A DNA stretch of 64,000 nucleotides from Sipunculus nudus (Eukaryota; Annelida; Sipuncula; Golfingiida; Sipunculidae): NCBI GenBank assembly GCA_026874595.1, contig CM049314.1, forward strand, positions 58,764,300-58,828,299, read 5' to 3'. Position numbers and translations under genes: made by a program. Below are positions 36,757 to 49,538 of the stretch, piece after piece (within the stretch, counting starts at the first letter, position 1; every line of letters starts with the position of its first letter). Under the pieces are notes generated by a model, which was given only the letters and a program-made list of their open reading frames with translations, searched no databases and was not told the DNA's origin.

Positions 36757-37336
36757 ACTACTAGGGCCCTGTGCGAGCCCAAAAGTTGAACCCGCACCCG
36801 CCCAGCATTATGTAATGTTAGCCCACAGCCCGCACCGCAGTTACTCTCGATCTTTTGACCCGCAACCGCCCCGCCAAGATTTCATTGCTCGCACGCCCCG
36901 CCCCGCAATATTGTATAACTTGAAGCGTGCTGTACCAGTGTTGTTCTTACAGCATCTTTCAGTTCCAACATGCTTTGCAGCATATCAAATGTTGAATTCA
37001 ATCTGAAAGCACAATATAATCCACTTAGATACACTTAAATGTTTTACCGGCATGTATTCGTTCGTCTGTTTGTCTGTCTGTTAGCAACATTATTCAAAAC
37101 TTGTTTTCAACAGATTCCGATGAAATATTCAGGATAGCTGGGCAATGGTAAAATGATCAGATGATTAAATTGCGAGAGTGATAAGTACCATCATCTGTTT
37201 TCTGGAATTATTTAAGAATACGCCATACGATCGAGGGTAATGAGATGCCCTGGTGGAAATCTGCACTCTCTGCCTGAAAATCTATATCTTAGATGTATTT
37301 TTTTTCTGTATAGACAAGGGAGCTATTCTTAACTAC
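36757..37336. mobile_element. Copy-A-specific 570-bp insertion flanked by ACTAC
   Basis: Copy B has one ACTAC where copy A has ACTAC (36757-36761), 570 bp, then ACTAC (37332-37336). The insert begins TAGGGCCCTGTGCG and is GC-rich with repeated 'cccgc' words at its left end. I see no inverted termini or A-tail, so the class is unknown. A 5-bp duplication would fit several transposon types. Confidence 0.5.
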
Positions 37337-38464
37337 ATATAATGAACCAGATGGACTATGCTTGGCTTAACGTCAAGAACCGTTAACCGTTATGCAACTG
37401 AGCTTATTCCAGGGGTCGCACCTATAGGGTCTTAAGTTACTGTACAGGGGCATGGTTACTAAAATCTTAACTTCACCAAAGAGTTTTTTACTCCTGGTTT
37501 AGAGTTTAATGCGATTTATCTATACTGCAGTCAACATAAGAGGAAAGATATTATTATTAATGGCTTAGACGAATATCGATCCCAATTTTGAAAAGAATAT
37601 ATGAAAGAATAAATTAATCTTTCAAATTTGTTGCACCAAACCGGATATGTTTTTAAAATGTCTTTCAAACTGATTTTAATAGTCTGTCCAGATATTTCAG
37701 GAAAACACAAGTGCATTGAATGTAAGGTGGGTTTGCTGATATATTATATAAATACGTGTAAACGTCTTTCGATCAAAACTCGAAAAGTTGAACAAATTGT
37801 AGTCATATAGATTACCATGCTCTCGAGAGATGGCAGCACTAGCAGTTTCAGCCTGAAAGTTACCATGCTATTCCTGCAAATGCAAGCCTATCATCAGATT
37901 TTACGAAATTATCATCTAAATATTTTAAGTAGGGTCTCTCCAATAATCGCTCATTAATGAAAAATCCTCAACAAAATAAACACGGTCTTTCTAATTTAAG
38001 GTATCTCTGCCAATTCCTGCTTTAAATATAAACCAGTCTGAACCAAATAATACAGACGATGCCGTAATTGAACCAAATAAACTGGCAGAGCAGGATGTTA
38101 TGTGTGTATTGCAGGCTTTGAAGTTCCGTGTTTCACGCTCCGTTGGGACTATTATAACATGAATATCTTCATTTTATATGTTTATCCCGTCTTTGAACCA
38201 GTTTTACTCACCAATATGCACAAGTTTAAGTATTCACATATGATGCTAGCCATAGTCTTCCAGGTTTAATACCACATCCACCATCACATGGGAAATACAA
38301 AAGAGCATTTTTATGGGTCAACGTTCCTATAGTAGGCAAGTATGGACACACCATATTCTGTGTCATGTATTTTTTATAGTGTCAGATGATGGTTATTTTT
38401 TTTTTGTGTAATTCAAAGGGATATCGGAAGGTGGAGATGCATGTCGTGATAGTCATGGACATTC

Positions 38465-38640
38465 GACAGGTAAAACGCTCGGCTCGCTCCGCTTGCGCCC
38501 CCAGTTCGATCCCCGGCGTGACAATAAGTTGCCGGTCAAGGCCGGTGGTATACTAGTATGCTCCGGTTTCCTCCACTACAGGCTTTAGACATTACCGTAC
38601 GCTACAATCGGAGTCACTGAGAGTGCCTAGATTTGTTATA
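38465..38640 (+). repeat. tRNA-headed SINE-like sequence (copy A)
   Basis: 'cgctcggctcgctccgcttg' followed by 'cagttcgatccccgg' resembles the 3' half of a tRNA with a pol III B box (GTTCGATCC). The counterpart in copy B is at 48765-48940. The A box is not clear, and the end of the element is not defined. Confidence 0.4.
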
Positions 38641-39697
38641 ATAGCTATTTGTATAAACCATGTAATGTTAATATTACATTTTTATTTTTTTATTATATAT
38701 TAATGATATTTAATAACGTATGTGTTTCTTACTTTATATTTTCGTGATATAACATCAAAGCAGTATGTATTCACGTGTTTGTAAAGAAAAACAAGTAGCT
38801 TTCGTGGAATATGTGTTCTTGCAAATTAAGAAAGAAGAAGACTATTTTGTAAGGTGTAAGATATATGTGTAAAATATGTTACACTGATTAACATTCCAAC
38901 TTAACTTCAGAACTTTAAAGTAATTCAGAGGAGCTTCAGCTGGTGGGGGTCACGTCCATTCCTGTTCATGTGTATGTCTTATTGTGTGTTAGTTCACAAC
39001 ATAACTCTCGCAGTCATAACGGAATCCCATAAAATTTTCAGGTCACCTCGGGAATAGGCCAATGAAAAAATTTGCAGTCACATATGTAGTATTGACAATG
39101 GGAATATGGGTTAAATAAGTAAATTCAAACACTTGTTTGGGAACTTATGCCCCAATAGATCAGGGTATATGCTGTCGATAAGTGAATGAAAATACGGGTT
39201 GCGGTATACCCCACATTGATGCATGTTTCTAGTTTGGTCTTCCAGGCTTCTACGCCCAAAAAAGTACACTCTTAGAAAAAAAGGGTTCCAATTGGACCCC
39301 AAAAAGGTTCTTCAGAGTGGACTGAGTGGGGAACCTTTTAAGGTTCCAGCTAGAACCTTCAAGCGGGGTTCTTTTTGGAACCTCCCTAAGGTTCTTTTAT
39401 GGAACCTATAAGGTTCCATAAAGAACCTCCTTAGAGGTTCTGAGAAGAACCCTCTAAGGTTCTTCACGGTGGACTGAGTGGGGAACCTTAAAAGGTTTCT
39501 GGCGGAACCAATGTATAGGGTTCTTCATAGAACCTTCAATGCATTTTTACATAAGAAAACAGTCTTGGATGTCCTTTTTAACGTTTAGGATAATTTAATT
39601 ACGTCATATGTCCATACATATTTGATAGAGTGTTGATTCATATGCAAAGAAAAGCATTTCTCAAAGATGATGGGTACCTGCAAGGATCATAGCTGAA

Positions 39698-39700
<3 letters not shown>

Positions 39701-39774
<74 letters not shown>
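39701..39774. repeat. (AT)n microsatellite
   Basis: About 74 bp of pure AT repeat inside the hairpin transposon. The corresponding tract lies in inverted context in the copy B element (54022-54095). Confidence 0.95.
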
Positions 39775-39778
<4 letters not shown>

Positions 39779-40111
39779 CTTTAAATGTGATGAAACCTTC
39801 GAGGCAATTAAGAAAAAGTAAGAATAATTACGCATTCTAAATTAAAATAACTTTGTGAAAAGTACGTGTTTGTAATTATTGTATTCATCATCTGCAGTTC
39901 ATATGACTTAACATTTTTCGTGTCAAAGATATTTCGGGACGCTTGCCAAAACATTGTAATGTTAACAACATCAACATTCAAAATGCAGTCCCCACTCAGA
40001 GAGAGAGAGAGAGGGGGGGGGTCCAATTAGCGACTTCACAGACCAGAAACATCGTATGTTGATTAATTCTCAACTGCTGGTAATATATATTTTATCTCTT
40101 ATGTTTTACAG

Positions 40112-40261
40112 ATCGATTCTTCTTACCTTTCCTTGCCAAGTACGCATCACGCAATTGAGGGATATGATGACACGGAATCAGAGATTAGTTCGACCGTCGC
40201 AGCGTTTGGACTTTATCGTCGATCATACAGCTCATCGATTCTATGCAGGCATTTCGTTTGA
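40112..40261 (+). other. Exon-like block carried by the hairpin transposon
   Basis: After a splice-acceptor-like 'atgttttacag', an open frame includes STHHAIEGYDDTESEISS and ends at TGA (40259-40261). The same block is at 44199-44340 and 53222-53363 in the related elements. The frame stays open in all three, but most of the differences I can count between 40112-40261 and the other two change amino acids, so there is no sign of selection. The acceptor AG is lost in the copy at 53220. Confidence 0.4.
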
Positions 40262-41327
40262 AGATTTGTATATATAGAAACAATACATTTGCCTATGGGA
40301 CTGGAATTCGTTTGAATCACTCACCAAGGCGTATCAGCTGTATATAGCCATACAAGCATTGTGCAAGACGCTTGTTACATCACCTGTTGTGTATCGATTA
40401 TATGTTGCTGCGACTTCATATATTTTATTTTGTAAAGCAGATGAGTATTATTTATATAATACAGATAATAATTACTACACAAGAGGACCTGGACTCGCAG
40501 AGATAGACAAATACCTGAGAACACACATATGATTCATCAAAATATTCTTGACGTTTACCGGATATCAAATCCACAAAAAAAACAGAACACTCTGCGCATC
40601 GTGGTTGTTCTATTCTTATAGGGATGTTGGTGTGTGCAGATAAGAGAGACAGTGCGAAATATTCAATTTCATTGTTAGTATATACCAAGAAAACTGAAAT
40701 TTTTGCAGGCAAAACACAACATTTGCCTGAATTTTAAAAACTCTACGCTGGACGATATCCAGAACCTTTTGGGTTCTTAAAAGAACCATCAGGAACCCTT
40801 TTTTTCTTAGAGTGTACACGCTACAATAATGAAAGAACTTCAAACAATAAATTTAAAATTCTTATAGCTGGACCTAATTCAATCATCATAAACAGCTTTA
40901 GGTCAACACCATATATATTTCGTGTCTTATACTTATATATACTCAATATCAAATACTGTACATATATTTCATACATGTATACCTACACGATTGCGTATTT
41001 ATATGCAACATTTAACCAAGTATAACCAGCACCTTATGGGTTATTCATTTTCATTTGCGCCTTGAATTAACACATCGTAATGAGTATTCTTGTTTGCGAC
41101 ATAAGTTATTTAGAACGGTATTATAACTTTAACTTTTATAGACCAAATCTATCAAAAAATCTATCCATGTATTTATATTTGCGGTATTTGCTGCAATACA
41201 AATACTGTATTATATACGTGTTCGTTCATATTATCACGACGAGTTCACAAAATTTGGTTACATTAGCGTGATGATCTATTCGATTAATATTTTTTTGCCA
41301 CACTTTTACACAATTTCACTGACTTCC

Positions 41328-41610
41328 GTGGATATTGGGTGGAGTCCCGGGCTGAAAGCCATGAGATCGTAAGTTCAAATCCAAAATGAGGAGAGGTGAG
41401 ATATTTTGCGCTCTGTCCACAGAGGATTAGCGCTCTGCGGGCTTAATGGTGAAACTTTACCTCAGAGTCGTGTTTCACTCACTTCACGAGTGCGAATTTC
41501 GGGGTTCCCCTGTGTTACATACCCAGGACCCCAGGGGTGTTACAGGGAGCTCGGTTGAGGCTTGTTATCAAAACTCTTCTGAATAAAGAGTGGCTAAATG
41601 TAAGCTTTGA
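41328..41610 (+). repeat. tRNA-derived SINE (copy A)
   Basis: A-box-like 'tgggtggagtcccgggct' (about 41336-41353) and B box GTTCAAATCC (41373-41382) form a tRNA-like head. A body follows with 'gcgggcttaatggtgaaac' and 'cagagtcgtgtttcactca'. The equivalent in copy B is 50655-50910, so it was inserted before the segment duplicated. Confidence 0.65.
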
Positions 41611-43264
41611 AGTATATCACAAAAACACAGTTTAAGGGGCGTATTTATTGAACAGGCTACATATAGACATTTGTTCGTAATTATAGGCTATTTTATCTGT
41701 ATGATGCCCACCAACACTTTGTTTTTTTATCATACAGTTCAAAGCTCCCATGGGGCCACTCGTTTATTTAGAAGAGCTGTGATAGTTAGTGCGAGTTTGT
41801 TCTATCGTTGTCATATCATAAAAGGAGGTACTGGTTTAATTAGGTGAGTTGTGTGTGAGTTTAATTTTTGTGTCAGGCAAGTTAACACTTTGTTATGTTG
41901 TGGACTGTATAAGAACAGTAGGTAATAAGTGTATTAACATAATATTGTTTTTGAGAATGAGACAAACATATATACATATACAGAAAGTACATAACCTTAG
42001 CCCAGATGACTATGCTTCCAGTAATAAATAGCATAAACAAGATGAAAAAATAGTGTACAATCACTTTTATAGTAATTGAGAATGTACATGGCATATATAC
42101 ATGCATACAAAGTATATACGAAAGGTCAACTGAGTGGGTCTCTTGAAAAGAAAGTTGTTCTTCAGATAACTGGCAAGGATGAACCGTGTCTTCCTCGCCT
42201 ATGTATATAATGTTTGCTGTATTACATGAGTACTGTTTCTAATTGAATATGGAATTGTGCGACCCATATACAAGGATATGTCAAAGGACAGAAAGGGAGA
42301 CCTGATTTCCCTTGTAGCTCCATGTAGACGTGTGAAACGTTGAGGTTATGCCACCAAAAAAAACTGACAAAAGTTTCACATCTCATCCATTTCTGTGTAA
42401 ATTGTGTAGTTATGACACGAACACAAACAAACATGTGTCTCATGAAGAGACCTCTTTGAAAATTGGACCAATATGAAACCAACAAACTCTTACACAACCC
42501 TTTTCATTTTTAATTCAACTAGTTTGATGGAAATGCGTGTCATTTGATTGATTCATTGAGAGAATTCCCAGGGGATTCCCTCAGTAACGTCTGTTTTTGT
42601 TAATCGGTGCCAGTTTTCATAATGTTAGTTTAAATTAAAATGACAAGTTATTTTCATTTTGAAGCTTTCAATTATCATGGCATTTGAATAACACTTCATT
42701 CTGTTAAATGTAAGTTTTGAAAAAAAAACTCCAAAAAACACCAACGCTATGCGACAGAAAATCTGCAGTAGGCATTCCCGCCTGCGTGGGATTCGAGAAT
42801 CATTTTCACTCATTTCTTTTAAGGCAGAGTGATCACATATTTCGAAAGAAACAATCACCGTAATCATCAGTATGTTGTAGACAATCGACCGGATTCAACT
42901 ACTGAATACAAAGATATTTGTTTTGCCATCAGAGTTTTGTTATTTCAGCCGACGCCGCAGAAAAACAAAGAACATTTTTGTTGTTAGCAATCAGAATTTC
43001 TACCTTTACTAATGAAATATCTGATGGAATGACTGTCAATCCACAAATTCTGTTAGAAATGCCGCCAGGGGAAAAATATAATATTTTGCTTTTATTCAAA
43101 GCTTTTTTTAATAGTAACTGCAGATACAAGGAAATCATGTATGTCTTACCGAGCACCAAGTAATTTAGATGCTCGATTTTGTATCCGATGCTTCATGGAT
43201 GACATCGTCGATTTGCATATACCAGCTTTAAATGACGCAAAGCGCGTTCTCAGGTCGAAATGTA

Positions 43265-44057
43265 CACTCTAAGAAAAAAGGGTTACTGGTGGTTCTTTTA
43301 AGAACCCAAAAGGTTCTTGGTAGAACCATGGTTCTTTCTGGAACTCTTTTCCCCATAAATAGGTTCCAGATGGAACATGAAGGTTCGTGGCATGATTATA
43401 ATCATTGCATTCTATTTTGTTATGTTTATATTTTGTTTTGGAGACCTTAGTATTGGGGTTTTCACTACAATCAACATGCGGCACAGAACTCGGCCTCTCA
43501 CTGTGTGGTTACGCTTAATTACCCATTCGTTTTAGGCGTCCTCTAATTAACCTGGTGTTGTATTGATTAATTACATGTATTGTCAAGTACAAAATATACT
43601 GGTCACCCATCTTTCTCTTTGCAGGAACCAGATACATCTGCCTGGCTAGCAAGAATGAAATGAAAAAGGAAGAGCGGATTTTCGTTGTAATTTGGCTGAC
43701 GGTTATAATATGGTACGTGGTTCAGGAGTTATTTCTAAATCATAAAAAAAAAATGTAATAATGCACTTGGCCTTGTGTATCGTAAACCAAAAAAACAGTT
43801 ATTTTTGTCTGTGTTACCACCTATAACTATATAAGGAGACTACAAATAATTGAAAGCAAGGTAATAAGTATTATAAGGCAATTAAGAAAAAAGTAAGAAT
43901 AATTACGCATTCTAAATTAAAATACCTTTGTGAAAAGTACGTGTTTATAATAGTTATTGTATTCATCATCTGCGGTTCATATGACTTAACATTTTTCGTG
44001 TCAAATATATTTCGGGACGCTTGCCTAAACATTGTAATGTTAACAACATCAACATTC

Positions 44058-44106
<49 letters not shown>

Positions 44107-44737
44107 CAATTAGCGACTTCACAGACCAGAAACATCGTATGTTTATTAATTCTGAACTGCTGGTAATATATATTTCATTTCTTATTTTTTTTTTTCAGAT
44201 CGATTCTTTCCTTGACAAGTACGCATCACGCAATTAAGAGATATGATGACACGGAATCGGAGATTAGTTCGACCGTCGTAGTGTTTGGAATTTATCGCCG
44301 ATCATACAACTCATCGATTCTATGCAGGCATTTCGTTTGAAGATTTGTATACATAGAAACAATACATTTGCCTATGGTACTGGAATTCGTTTGAATCGCT
44401 CACCAAGGCGTATCAGCTGTACATCGCCATACAAACATCGTGCAAGACACTTGTTGCATCACCTGTTGTGTATTGATTTTACGTTGCTGCAACTTCATAT
44501 ATTTTATTTTGTACAGCAGATAAGTATTATTTTCGTCATACAGAATTACTACAAAAGAGGACCTGGACTCGCAAGAGATAGACAAATAGATTCCTTAAAG
44601 GATCCATAAAGGAACCTTAGGGAGGTTCCAAAAGAACCCCGCTTAAAAGTTCTAGCTTGAACCTGAACAGGTTCCCAACTCAGTCCACTCTGAAGAACCC
44701 TTTTGGGTTCTAGTTGGAACCCTTTTTTCTAAGAGTG
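43265..44737. mobile_element. GGTTC/GAACC hairpin transposon (copy A, second site)
   Basis: Termini CACTCTAAGAAAAAAGGGTT and AACCCTTTTTTCTAAGAGTG are perfect inverted repeats flanked by TA (43263-43264 and 44738-44739). The interior has a (GA)n tract (about 44059-44103) and the exon-like block 44199-44340. It sits at the same place as 52606-54528 in copy B, so it predates the duplication, though each copy has its own internal deletions. Confidence 0.85.
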
Positions 44738-45289
44738 TAGAGTCACGAGAGCTGATCCGGCTTCTGAATTTCATTACTACAAGAGAAAATATGTCTAAAG
44801 TGTTTATTAAGACGTGCATAATTACTTTAAATGCAAATCGTTCAGCCAAAGTGTCTTTCGCAAAACCAGACATATAAATGTGTTTTTTTTTAAATAATGT
44901 AACGTAATAAATGTATTATTTCAATGCTCGTTTGAACTCCGCTCATTGTATAGTCGCCAGCTACCTTCTGGCAACTGCAAGGGCGGATTTGGGGAATTGG
45001 ACCGGGAGGGGGGATTAGGGTTTGGAGGTTGATTATGTCAACCTAGGAAATCTTGGATACAGAAAAATAAACGCTTAATAACGAAATGTTAATTCGATTT
45101 TGCATCGTGGTGCATTTTAAACTACCCTTTATTACGCCATTAAAACCTAAATTTTCAAAATGTTTCTATACTATGTGGGGGGGGGGGACGCATAGTCCCC
45201 CGCCCACACCTTACACAGACATATAATATATATAAATAAATGCCAATAAATGCGTTTCTGCAAGGAATCAGCAAACTTTCTAAATCGGT

Positions 45290-45620
45290 CATTTTGGTGA
45301 CATCATTATACATCGGAGAAATAAAGAGACAACACCATCTGCGTGAGCCGTTTGTCCCACGTGTTACGCAGTAATCGTGGTATAAACGAACAAGTTACAG
45401 GTGTCCCCGGAGTCCTTAACACCATGTCAGTAACCAAGTCTGTTTATCACGGGACACCGGACCACCCAGACAGACGACTGGACCGACTGTAAAAAGCAGC
45501 GCTCAGACCCGCAATACGTGGAGGCAACCGTGGTCTTACGACTCTCCATAGGCGTTTAAATCTGACTGGATCAAGTAAGGTGGAAGCGCGATGCCATTAC
45601 TAAATTTTGAATTCTACATT
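45290..45620 (+). other. Conserved GC-richer segment of unknown nature
   Basis: Less AT-rich than its surroundings and nearly identical in copy B (55110-55400). A plus-strand frame runs from about 45315 to a TAA at 45491-45493 and includes GVPGVLNTMSVTKSVYHG. In copy B that frame has a TAG near 55160. It may be a decayed transposase or captured exon. I cannot place it in a family. Confidence 0.3.
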
Positions 45621-45652
45621 TTCTTCAGGTTCTCCTGGCCACTAGCTGAACT

Positions 45653-45655
<3 letters not shown>

Positions 45656-45725
<70 letters not shown>
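45656..45725. repeat. (AT)n tract: empty site of the foldback element
   Basis: In copy A this uninterrupted (AT)n run joins 'gctgaacttaa' to 'ctacaatgctaat'. In copy B the same junction is split by the 7.2-kb element 55521-62740, so this is the unoccupied target. Confidence 0.9.
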
Positions 45726-45728
<3 letters not shown>

Positions 45729-47852
45729 CAATGCTAATATTGAGGAGATCTTATTTTGTGTCTTACTTTTTTCGGGTCCTGCAGGATAATTCCTGCAATA
45801 ATATAATATTCTACAACCCTTATAACGCAGTAAAAAAGTATCTGTGTTTTTGCGGTTTCTCCAGGTCAATATAAATTTGCAATAATTCTACGATTCTAAT
45901 AATGCATTATAAAGTTCTAGATACACATGTGAAAAATATGATATGTTCCATATGATAAAAAGTTTTGTGATGAGCTGGTAGTGACTGAATGTTGCATATT
46001 GTTGTGCTTTTCGCAGGGACTGTTGTTCATAAAATAAAAAAAAATTAACTTGTGCTAGGATTCTCAAAAAAAAAAATCTATAAAAGGTCAACATAGACTG
46101 GCAAATTATTCTATAGCAAAATCAAAGAAGTAGACGAACTTTGCATGAGAATCTCGTCTGTCAATGGAATTAATATCAATTTAAAGATGTACTGTTAATA
46201 TAGTCATCTGATCTCAAATTTGTCAGTATGTCTGTTTGTTTGTCAGGTGTCCTAAATTTTGCCTTCTTTCTACTTATTGCGTCTTACATATAGCATTCTA
46301 TAGGCCACAGTTTAGCAGGAATCACATTGTAATTTACATATTCTGTATATCGGAACGTATTCTTGAAGCCGTATGTGTATTATTTAAATAGGTCAACGGT
46401 CAAGGTCATGAAAACACCTCGAAATTATTTTTATTTTATAAACCTCATTCTAAGGTTATTTTGTTCGTCTTTCCATTCCCCATATCATGGTATGCTCAAC
46501 CCCTGTTGGCCTTGTATCACCTTGTCAGTAGGTCTGTCTGTTCCTCTGTTGTTGTCAACTTTGTCAACATTCTGTCGGATATTTTAGCAAACTACAGGCC
46601 ACAAATTCGTAGCAATTATCACCTTGAAACTTACAGAGATGAAGAAACCCGTCATTTTAGGTAGCCTGTTGTTTTTGGTAAATATAGGTTAACGGACAAG
46701 GTCAAGGTCATCGAAAAATCTCGAAAATTTATTTTCCTCATAACTTGGTCAAAATGTTTGTATCAATTTCAACTGTATCTCATTTGTATGGCTTTTCCTT
46801 ACCTCAACCTCTTGTTTTCCATAAGGACATATGACTTTGTCTGTTTAACCTTTTCAGTTCCACACTGCTTTCCGGCAAGCGTTCAACCTCAGGTTGTCTA
46901 GTTTCTTAAGTCTGGGACCACAAATGCTTTTATCTGCAGTCTTGTGAAGCAAAAAAAAGACTATATGTATCAGTGAACTTACATGTAATTACATACAAAG
47001 AGTGGTTTAACATTTTGTTTACTGATGTGCCTAAATAAAAAAGCACCAATGGTCGACATAGCATTAAGTTGCCATAGATCATAGGTTTTCATTTCAGTAA
47101 TATATTTCAGTATATGAGTTATTACGTTAAAAAATACTTTCATATTTATATAAATGAAATAGAGTCTTTCGGGGGAAAAATAAAAAAGGCAAAATATTTA
47201 ATTGATCATCCGTTTCCATCACATAGGCATTATCACCATATCCACACACAATTGCAAAAGGACATTGCATGGAAAAATGTTGTGTCACATACTATAAAGA
47301 CTTTAGTAGGTGTGCGACTAACGGAATATTAAAATAAAATAACACTATACATACCAAGCTTTACGCAGCATCTAGAGACATATATGTATTTAGTCACCAT
47401 AGTAACAGCATGTGTGAACTGACTTAGGAATGTACATGATAATCTGAATTTTCCATTTTAAACGGCTTTTTTTCAGGATATTTTTATTGGACTCGGACTC
47501 GGACTTGGAGTCGGGTTCAAAATAACGATTACTCAAAGAAGGTGGATAGGGACCCGAACCTCAAAGAAACGGACTTGGATTCGATTGGCCAGGACTCGGA
47601 CTTGCATCACTACACATAATAAACCAGATGGGCTTTGCTTGGCTTTGGGGGCATCAATATGAGAGGGGGGGGGGGGTATATCCCCCACTTTTCGGTAAGG
47701 GAAAATGGTCAACGTAATTAATCAATAGAATTATAGACTTTGTTTCATTTGTGAGTTTACTGTGAAATATTATATCTAAACGTAGTTTTGAATTACCTTA
47801 TATACTGGAAACAAAATACCTTATTTTCTTAAACATTATACTCAATTGCAAG

Positions 47853-47853
<1 letters not shown>

Positions 47854-47910
<57 letters not shown>
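47854..47910. repeat. (AT)n microsatellite
   Basis: Pure AT repeat within a copy-B-specific insertion. A poly-G tract lies nearby (about 47665-47676). Confidence 0.95.
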
Positions 47911-47913
<3 letters not shown>

Positions 47914-48764
47914 TGAAATATGTCATACAGGCGCATTTATAAATATAAAATGTGTCAAATAGACGATATACTATATGTGTGTGTGTGCGCCACCCTGGAA
48001 GATAAATTGACGCCACTGCTTGGCGCAAATGTCAAGAACCGTTGAAATGGTTAAATCTCCAATATTGGTGAACGTCATGAGTAGACAGAAGGTTAAAGAA
48101 AAATGAATAGAAACTAATTGAAAATTGTAGTTATATAGATTATCATGTTCTCGTCAGATAGCAGCACCATCAGTTTCAGCCTGACAGTGGCTATGGTATT
48201 CCTGCAAATGCAAGCGCTATCTTTAGATTTAACCCAAGTATAATCTTAATATATTCAGTAGGGTCTCTCCAATAATCGCTCAGTAATGAAAAATCCTCAT
48301 CAAAATAAACATGGTCTTTGTAATTTAAGATATCTTTGCCAATTCCTGCTTTAAACATAAACCAGCCCTGAACCAAATAATAAAGACGACGGAGCAATTG
48401 AACCGAAAGAAGTAGCGCAGTGGGATGTTATGTATGTATTGCAGGCTTTGAAGTTCCGTGTTTCACGCGCCATGGGGACAAGTATAACCAGAATATCTCC
48501 AATATATATGTTTATTCCATCTTTGATCCAGTTTTACTCAACAATATGTACAAGTTTAAGTATTCTCATATGTTTCTAGCCATAGTCTTACGGGAAAGAC
48601 AACATTGTATTTTTTTATGAGTTAACGTATCTGTAGTAGGAAAGTATAGACACAAAATATTCTGTCATGTATTTTTTATAGAGTCAGATGATGGCTATGT
48701 TTGTATGTTATTCAAACGGATATCGGAAGGTGGAGATGCACGCCATAATACAGTTTTGGACAGT

Positions 48765-48945
48765 CGAGAGGTAAAAACGCTCGGCTTTCTCCGCTTGCCC
48801 CCGAGTTCGATCCCCTGCGTGGCAATAAGAGCGGGTTGTAGTTTCCTGTCCAAGGCCGGTGGTATATGTTCCGGTTTTCTCACCGCAGGCTTAAGACATT
48901 ACCGTATCCCGCCACCTGAGCCGCGGAGAGTGCCCAGATTAGTTA
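48765..48945 (+). repeat. tRNA-headed SINE-like sequence (copy B)
   Basis: Counterpart of 38465-38640: 'cgctcggctttctccgcttg' and B-box-like 'gagttcgatcccctgcg'. Confidence 0.4.
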
Positions 48946-49184
48946 TAATAACTATCTGTATAATTAATGTAATATATAAATATGTTTATATATTCAAAAT
49001 ACCATTTTTTCAAACTATCAATACGCGCCATTTACAAAATGTAATAATGTATGTGTTTTGTAATTTATATTTTCATGATATAACATCAAAGCAGTATTTG
49101 TTCACATGTTTGTAAATAAACAACTAGCTTTTGTTGTATCTGTGTTCTTGTAAGTAAAGAAAAAAAGATTATTCAACCTTTTTT

Positions 49185-49538
49185 TTTGTGGATCAGGGGT
49201 AGAGCACCGGGATATCGTGAATTCGAATCTCTGCCGAGGCGGTGAGATTTTTCACGGTCGGTCCCCACTTAGGGTGAGCTCCCTGCAGGCTTAATGGGTA
49301 GACTTTGCCAAACAGTCGTGTTTTACTTACAAACGAATGCGCCTTTCGGGGGATTCTCGGTTTTATGACCCAGCAATGAGGGGATGACACACTTCCAGGA
49401 CCCACAGGAGTGAAACACCGAACCTGGTTGACGCCAGAATTATCGCGTGTAAAACCAACCATGTCACGTAATCCGAAACCAGAAAAGTTAAGCCAGCATT
49501 ACAAAAATGGAGGCGGTTACGTCCACCAAAAAAAAAAT
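49185..49538 (+). mobile_element. tRNA-derived SINE, present only in copy B
   Basis: A box 'tggatcaggggtagagc' (49189-49205) and B box 'gaattcgaatct' (49219-49230) are spaced as in a tRNA. A body follows with 'gcaggcttaatgggtagac' and 'cagtcgtgttttac', then an A-rich tail. Copy A (near 38830) has no such insert. The body shares a core with the SINE at 41328, so the two families appear related. Confidence 0.75.

Larger units (their letters stand above)
39267..40814. mobile_element. GGTTC/GAACC hairpin transposon, present in A and absent in B
   Basis: Ends are CACTCTTAGAAAAAAAGGGTT at left and the near-complement AACCCTTTTTTTCTTAGAGTG at right, flanked by TA on each side. Copy B has the uninterrupted site (GTACACGC at 50089-50096). 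The left 280 bp is a dense series of GGTTC and GAACC words able to fold into hairpins. The interior holds (AT)n (39701-39774), a GA/G tract, and an exon-like block (40112-40261). The termini resemble the 'Angel'-type hairpin MITEs described in fish. No transposase is seen, so the element is non-autonomous. Confidence 0.85.
36060..46900. repeat. Tandem segmental duplication, copy A
   Basis: Colinear with 46900-63940 (copy B) apart from insertions. Matching landmarks: 36067/46905 ('aagtctgg.accaaaaatgc'), 37793/48125, 38830/49145, 40815/50090, 42940/52285, 45420/55205, 45730/62757. Copy-A-specific pieces are 36762-37331, about 37390-37790 and the hairpin transposon 39267-40814. No gene is recognised within it. 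Two exon-like frames at 42918-43163 and 52260-52529 are not conserved in frame between A and B. Confidence 0.8.

Noticed and set aside
42918-43163. Exon-like frame after 'gttatttcag' in copy A (and 52260-52529 in B)
   Set aside because: The B copy is frameshifted, there is no family resemblance, and no partner exons were found.
49189-49260. True tRNA gene at the SINE head
   Set aside because: Has A and B boxes but does not close a cloverleaf acceptor stem and is fused to a SINE body with an A-rich tail.
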